Origin: Loxodes magnus
Lineage: Eukaryota > Ciliophora > Karyorelictea > Loxodida > Loxodidae
Direction of reading: 5' to 3'
NCBI GenBank assembly: GCA_946699065.1
Contig: CAMPDV010002020.1
Coordinates: forward strand, 1-64,000
DNA: 64,000 bases
A program made the position numbers and the translations under genes. Below, piece by piece: positions 58,320 through 64,000 of the stretch. A model generated the notes under the pieces. That model was not told the DNA's origin. It made no database searches and saw only the letters and a list, made by a program, of their open reading frames with translations. How positions within the stretch are numbered: position 1 is the first letter of the stretch; every line of letters starts with the position of its first letter.

Positions 58320-59060
58320 ATATAATAAATCAGATGAGTCTAAATTTTTTATTTAAATATTCATAAAAATATTTAAATTTATCATATATAACTATTTAAT
58401 ATATTACTCATAAAAAATGATAATTATTAAAATTTATTTACTTATTCTTAATTTAAATTTTTTAAATTACAAGAATAATTTCTCTTTTATCTAACTAAAC
58501 TTTATTTTGAACTCTACAATTCCTAAATTAAGTCACAAATTTTTTACCTTTTGCTTATGTATAAATATTAGCAAAATTTAAATTATTAATACTTTATAAA
58601 ATTTAAAAGAATAAAGAAAATTAAATATTTTATTTATCTTAAGTAAAAGTAAATTATTTATTCACTTTTTTCATAATAAACATTTAAATTTTATCTTCAT
58701 TCTATCTAATTTCAATATCTTTTAATTTTTCAATTAATTCTTTACTATTTCACTGAAATTCAAATTTTTTCTTACTTTTTCAACTTATTCATTTCAGAAA
58801 CTCATTCAAATAATTTAAACAAAATTTTAATTAGATTTTTGTTTCATTCAATAAGCTTAAGATTTTTTTAATTTAGATGGATTTCTTTTGTTAATCTTTA
58901 TACAGTTTATTTAGAGTTTATTTAGTTGCTTTAACTTCCTACTAATTACAAATTTTTACAAATCTCTTTAAAGAAGAAAATTATTTTAGAATAAATAAAT
59001 ACCCTCAAAATTGAAGCAAATCATTAAAATAATTCCTGCTTTTAATTTGTTCAATAAAAA
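58320..59060 (-). other. Outer right arm; possible coiled-coil coding relic
   Basis: The minus-strand frame with ISWKSKKKFEFQWNSKELIE and KDIEIRQNEDKIQMFIMKKV aligns with the plus frame at 13.55-13.75 kb. Parent gene not recognised. The last ~70 bp lead into the gag-like unit. Confidence 0.35.
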
Positions 59061-59065
59061 ATGGT

Positions 59066-59960
59066 AGAAGGGTTCAAGAAAGGCTTTTATACCACCTCCT
59101 AAAAAGGAGAGAGAAAGTAAGAACCCTCATCTCTAACTAACACGTCTTCTTCCTAGAAATAATCTTCTTCTCAAAACCTTCAAGAATAATAGACTCAACT
59201 AGGAACTTCCAGATCAACTTAAAAGATGGGACAAAAGCGTCAAAAGGCTACCTCGATGACACCAACTGAAGAGGAAGGACCTAGAAAGGTGCTGGAGATG
59301 CAAGAAGCAGCAGCCATGCGAGAGTTTGCGATGCCACAGTTCCAGGAAGAACAGGCATAAATTTTAGATCATTCTCTGACCTGAAGGAGGAAGTAAAGAA
59401 GCTACGATTAGAGAATAGAGCTCTAAAAAATCAAGTTACTGAGTTCAAGGAATGGAAAGAAAGCTTCTGGGAAGTCTACGATCAGAGCAAAACACTTTCT
59501 TCAGGGAAATGGGATTGCTAAAGCAGAGAACAACTGTGCTTGAAGAGAACAGCAAGTAGCAATAGTAGACAATTCAAGATCCAATGGACATAGAAGGAGC
59601 TATTAATTTACCGAGGAGTCCAGACAAGAAATGAATTAGGAATAAACCAAGATGTTTTGTATGCAAACAAACTGGACATAAATATAGACAATGTTAGAAA
59701 TTGAAATTAATTAAATAATAGTACTGGAATAGAAAATAATAAGAAAAATAATAGTACTAATATTAGGATAAGATTAGACGAGAATTCTGTAACTAATTTT
59801 ATCCGTCAGGAGGTCAAATCTATAAACCGAAGTGGTATACAATCTAAGGCGACTGAAGAAAGAGCCTGAAGGGAGCTGGTTCCAGCCAGGTTATCAAACT
59901 GGTCCTGTGAACACGAGGCTGAAAGTCCTCCAAGTTCACTAAACTCCAATTTAAACTTTT
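59066..59960 (+). pseudogene. Gag-like ORF1-only unit with canonical zinc knuckle
   Basis: AAAAAATGGTAGAAGGGTTC start: MVEGFKKGFYTTSQKGERKQ. Then SDLKEEVKKLRLENRALKNQ and VTEFKEWKESFWEVYDQSK (coiled coil), and the CCHC knuckle RNKPRCFVCKQTGHKYRQC (near 59640-59700). The 3' UTR has GGAGCTGGTTCCAGCC and GTCCTCCAAGTTCAC, then poly-T. At least two frame changes separate N-terminus, coil and knuckle. It is the clearest knuckle (C-x2-C-x3-GH-x4-C) in the set. Confidence 0.75.
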
Positions 59961-60822
59961 TTTTTTAATTTGTTCATAATCAATTAGCTTTCTACTGAAA
60001 AGTCTGGATTATTTATCTTTAAATAAAAATGATAAAATAAGGTATTCAGGATTCTTATAAGACTTCTTAAACTAAGTACAAATTCTAAGCAGATGCTTCA
60101 GAGAGTTACATTATCTGCAAAATACTAGGTTTCTTGATCTCTTCTCTGCATGCTTTTTATAGTGACTCTGGTTGTTCAACTAACATAATAGCTAAAGTTA
60201 ACTCTTTAATACTTTTTTTATCAATTTTTTGATTGATAAGTATCAATTTTTTATACAATTATACAGCTAATTTTTCAGCTATCCGCCCAAGACTCTAATG
60301 TCGCTTTTAAGTTCTAAAAATTGTTCACTTTTTGCTAGGGAGGTTTAATGAGGATAAATATTTTCGATAAATTCTTAACTTCTTGTTTCAATTTAGCAAT
60401 TTATCATTTTTGGAGATCCAATTGCATCGTTAGATTTTTTATTTTCTTGAACATGTTTTCTTAAATGAGATCTATCAGTTTCCATTCCTATGTAGGCTTA
60501 GCTATTTCTTTCTTAATTTTTCCAATTGTATAGTATCAAATATCATGATTTTATGTTGGAAGTTCTTAGAAAAAATATATTTTTTATTTTCTAGTAGTTT
60601 CTTAGCTCTCCAGAGTTCCGGTTATATTTTTCTGATTGGTTATGGATTGTTATCTCGTAAGTCGTTGGACTATTCTTTTTACTCTCTAATCTCCATGGGC
60701 TTTGAATAATTTAATTTGAAATTATTAGACTACAGGTCTAAAATTTAAAATTATAATTTGATATAATTTTTGTAAAAATAGATTAAACCTCTTTTGAACC
60801 AAAAAATTAAATAACCTTAAAG
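59961..60822 (+). other. AT-rich DNA with an aspartic-protease-like motif
   Basis: At 60150-60209 the plus strand reads HAFYSDSGCSTNIIAKVNSL. DSGCS is the active-site context of copia-type retropepsins (DSGCSxHM). The surrounding frame gives FLISSL before it and only weak similarity after it. No integrase or LTR seen. Low-confidence relic. Confidence 0.3.
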
Positions 60823-61605
60823 ATGAATATCAAAAAGAAATATAGTAACTACTCTCAGAGAATTAGATCTTAAAAATCTTAAATATTAGATCTAAAAGGA
60901 AGTATTAATAATTTATTATAAATCATGGTGAAGATTCAACAAGAAAATAACTAATTAAAAAAGGAAATTAGCAGCTAATCAGAAATGTGAGAAATAAACT
61001 TGCGATTGGAATGAATAGAAGAAAGACTTAACTCATTTACTTTATAATTACAATCAATAATTAAAAAAAACTACAAAATTGGAAATTCTAAAGATATTGA
61101 GAAGAACTAGTGCATGATTACACCTATAATAAGAGAAAAATAGCAAATGTTGATAGTGTAAGAGGAAAGAACATCTTATAAAACATTGCTATTAGTTTAA
61201 AAAAAGCAAAAATAGATGAAAAATATTTTGAATCAAACTGAATCAGTCATATTTCTCTTTATATGTAAAATTTATATGAGAAAATTGTATTAAGGAATGG
61301 AATTACAAAAGTCAATAACGCAAGTGAATATTACAATAATAAATAAAATACTAAAAGGAGCTACAGAACACTTAATTTTAAAAGAGGAAGAAGAGGACTG
61401 ATTATCAGAACAAGATGAAGACTGTGCTGAAGAGAAACAAATAGTAAAATAGCTTCAACTATTTTAAAAGCAGAAAGGAAGGTTTTTAAGCAATATTAAA
61501 ATTTAACTTTACTAAAACTGTTATGAGTCTATTGAAGGAGAAATTAATTAAATTTTTTAATTACAATTTTATTTTTATTTTTTTTACTTTATTCACAATT
61601 CTTGA
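60823..61605 (+). pseudogene. Gag-like ORF1 unit, related to 12.1-12.7 kb
   Basis: MNIKKKYSNYSQRIRSQ then coiled coil LQIMVKIQQENNQLKKEIS and EINLRLEWIEERLN (Trp = TGA). A CCHC knuckle KCWQCKRKEHLIKHC lies at 61145-61190 but one frame over, so at least one indel separates it from the coil. A second conserved block, ILKGATEHLILKEEEEDWL, matches 12.65 kb. The frame from 60823 stays open to TGA 61603-61605, but under this code that is not proof. Confidence 0.55.
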
Positions 61606-63229
61606 TTTAACTTAGTTTCAAACTTGTCCTTGGAATAAATGATGTGGTATATCAACTCAATAATGTGAAAATTTATGTCAATTATGATTTTATTCTCTCC
61701 TTTTTCTTCTTCATACAAGTACTTAAAAACGAAAAATTATTTGAGATTATTTTCTAATTTATTTCAGGATTTTTCTTTAGTTAGAATGCTCAAGTTTCCA
61801 TTCGTAGTAGATTTTTTTACATTTATCCATTTCTCTTTGATTTTTGGGTAGTATCCCAATTAAAATTTTTAAGAGATCTTAATACTTACTTATTTGTCAA
61901 TGGATGGAAGAAAGAAAGGTTTAGCAAATTTTTTTCCTAGTTTTACATAATAAAGTTGAAATATTTAAATTATATTTATTTTTTCTCTCCTGCTTTGAGA
62001 AGGATAAGGAGAATTCATTCATTAAGCCTTCTATCTTTTTATTATTACAAAATCCTTGAAAAAGAATGTAATATGTGTAAAAGAACAAAAAATTGGTTAT
62101 AAGAAAGAAATAAAAAATAAATTAAAAAAATAAATCTTTTAGGCCTGCAAAATAATTGGTAGCATTCTTCAAATTTAGAAAAATCTGAAACTTTACAAAT
62201 TTATTTTAAAATTTAATTTTTTTTCTTTCATAAATAAATAGTAAAATAATTAATAGAGTTATATCATTTATTTAATTAATAGAAAATAATAATCTAAACT
62301 TTAACTTTATGAGCAAATTTTGATTCAGTTTTAATGTCTACTTAAGATAAACATAAATATATATATCAAAGTAATTTTAAGTGCTAGTAATTAAATACTA
62401 TTTATTTTATAGTGCTTCTGTATATACTTATTTAAAATATTTCTCTGTCCATAATGCTAAATACCAGATAGTTTTATCCAGCTTGCAAAGAAAAGAAAAT
62501 TGTAATATAGTTTTTTGACTTGTGGAAACAATTAATATTTAATAGCGTTCATAAGGACAAGGTATTAAATAATATTCGAATGAATTTGTACTACGAAATT
62601 GAAGAATCAGAAGATATTTTTATTTAATTAACAAGTTAAATATATCTTATAAACTCTAACTCTTAAAAAACTAAAATTAAAATTATCATCTTCAGATAAG
62701 ACAAAACGGTTGATAAATTTATATCTTATAAGATACTTAAATCAAATGATGGATTTCCAAAATTTCTCAAATTTTTGAAGATTTTTAAAAACGATTATTT
62801 TCAAGTGCTTTAATCAATGAAAACCATAAGCACCAAATGCCTTAAATTAAACGAAGTAATTAATAAAAAAATCTTAGGATTTATTTATTGTTTAGGCAAG
62901 AAAAATTACAACAAAAGTATATTTTCTAGTACCAATTTTTATATGTTCTTTTATAAATAATTTTTTATGAAAAAAACTTGCTATTGTAGACAAATTCTTA
63001 ACTAAGTTCATATAAAAGGAGTTTTTCATTAAACTCTAAACAGATAAACTTAATTTAATGCAATATATTAAAGATGTGATTAGAGAAGTAGAAGGAAAAG
63101 AACAAATAAAGTAATAGAAGATTTATTATAGAAATTTATAACATAACTTATATAATAATATAATAGATTTATGTAGCATAGTCTTTATCTGGTTTATCCC
63201 AAATCAAAGAGTTTTATGTTATAAATAAA
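61606..63229. other. AT-rich DNA; first ~330 bp repeated at 12.1-12.35 kb
   Basis: About 61614-61950 is homologous to 12100-12350 in inverse orientation and probably the 3' part of the same element. 61950-63229 holds nothing I can name. Confidence 0.5.
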
Positions 63230-63901
63230 ATTTTTACCTAAAATTTGCTTGGATCTTCAATGTCATGATTGATGATGACTTTAAGATTATTTTTCTTGGT
63301 TTTTTCCTATAAGAAAAATCTCAATCATTTTCTATTTAATTCATTGAGTGTTTATTATATATAGAGCTTCTTTGTTAAGTTGGAATATTTTTTTATCTTA
63401 TAAAATAAACCTTAAATTGTACAGTATAATTTAAATACATCTTAGCTTAATCTTCCTATTATTCTTTTTTATTTTTATTAAATTTGAAAATAATTCCGTA
63501 CTTTATGTCCTGGAAATTTGCAATAGCAACAAAAAATATTTTCCGATAGGGAATCTTTAATATTGGATGCTATTATTCAATATCCATTGGGTTGTTGAAT
63601 AATGAGGATTGTTCAGGTTTAGAGTATCTTAAATTTTAAATTTCCTTTACGATCTGATCTGTTTATGAAATTCTTCTTTAGATTTGCTACAGGGACTGGT
63701 TTAGGACTAGATCTGTCGTAGTATAGAATTTTTTGATTAAAAACTTCCTTAGAATTTATTAAATTGATGTTTAGTTAATAAAGTTCACTAATAACTTTTG
63801 CTATTTTTAACTCTCCGTCTAAAGGAAGTAAAAATCGTTTGTCCCATCCTACTAAGATCTATTAGATTTTTTGGAAAGAAATGTTATTTCTACGATTCCA
63901 T
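63230..63901 (-). pseudogene. Gag-like ORF1-only unit, decayed
   Basis: Minus-strand ATG at 63899-63901: MESQKQHFFPKNLIDLSRMG. Later frame: SPKPVPVANLKKNFINRSD and knuckle CCYCKFPGHKVRNY, in which the last ligand Cys is Tyr (TGT to TAT). Same order as the 25.3-26.2-kb unit, whose start is also MESQ. Frame changes present; 3' end not defined. Confidence 0.55.
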
Positions 63902-64000
63902 ATATAATAATAAAACAAAAGGATTAAAATAGAGAAGCAAAACTACAGCAACAAGATATGATTGAAAAACATATGAAGAGTAAAATTTGTTAATTAAAAT

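Larger units (their letters stand above)
48881..59000. repeat. Right arm of the large imperfect inverted duplication
   Basis: Reverse-complement partner of 13300-20002. It is longer than the left arm because of insertions: family A at 49381-49806 and 57901-58319, gag-like unit at 50445-51305, family B at 56278-56595, the GC-rich element at 57091-57560, and the undeleted SPRY gene. The inner edge at 48881 is sharp (GGTTTTATGATAAAAAGAAGG); the outer edge near 59000 fades before the gag-like unit at 59066. Confidence 0.85.

Noticed and set aside
60823-61605. Calling the 260-codon open frame an intact gene
   Set aside because: With TAA/TAG/TGA largely sense, open frames are long by chance, and the zinc knuckle is in another frame.
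1-64000. Assignment to the Tetrahymena germline genome, suggested by REP-like elements and TAA/TAG = Gln
   Set aside because: Internal TGA codons at invariant Trp sites are incompatible with Tetrahymena, where TGA is the only stop. Genus-level identity cannot be proven from this window.

Overview
The window is AT-rich ciliate nuclear DNA. In every gene I can recognise by protein family, TAA and TAG fall where glutamine is tolerated or expected, and TGA falls inside the reading frame at tryptophan positions. Examples are the SGSWDKT and IRIW motifs of WD40 repeats, the EWNCGFC end of a Sec23-type zinc finger, DNW in a Kelch blade, and ten sites in a four-repeat SPRY-like gene. The same genes also end at TGA. 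TAA/TAG = Gln with TGA = Trp or stop by context is the karyorelictean ciliate code (Loxodes, Parduczia); Condylostoma, where all three codons are ambiguous, is the main alternative. Standard-code ORF calling breaks these genes into pieces, so nearly all standard-code ORFs here are fragments or antisense shadows. Because almost no codon is an unconditional stop, openness alone is weak evidence; I relied on motifs, repeat-to-repeat conservation and frame bookkeeping between the two ends of a gene.

Layout. 1-2460 is an array of about 30 copies of an ~80-bp minisatellite. 2.7-4.6 kb holds a SINE-like copy and low-complexity and short tandem repeats. 4775-6170 (-) is an intact pentapeptide/WD40 gene with one 31-nt intron. 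8.6-12.7 kb holds the 3' end of a non-LTR retrotransposon, gag-like ORF1 copies and a broken alcohol dehydrogenase. About 13.3-20.0 kb and 48.9-59.0 kb are the two arms of a large imperfect inverted duplication. The right arm has an intact SPRY-repeat membrane protein gene (53155-55665) and the left arm its decayed partner. Between the arms are many retroelements, a B-box/Kelch gene, a REP-like non-LTR retrotransposon with endonuclease and reverse transcriptase, and a vWA/Sec23-zinc-finger pseudogene. The last 5 kb is more gag-like units.

Mobile DNA dominates. I see (i) two copies, one partial, of an APE-type non-LTR retrotransposon; (ii) about 19 copies or fragments of 0.65-1 kb 'ORF1-only' units, each with a basic N-terminus, a coiled coil and usually a CCHC zinc knuckle, but no reverse transcriptase; (iii) three families of 300-470-bp GC-richer SINE-like elements, named here A, B and C. 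Families A and C share a 3' hairpin that shows compensatory changes, and one ORF1-only unit carries the same hairpin. Several insertions can be proven because the other arm of an inverted duplication keeps the empty site; two have clean target-site duplications of 18 and 24 bp. One family-C copy carries 39 codons of Hsp70.

The host genes show no operon-like or pathway relation. This looks like gene-poor germline-type or undigested nuclear DNA. No tRNA, rRNA, CRISPR or bacterial-type feature was recognised.
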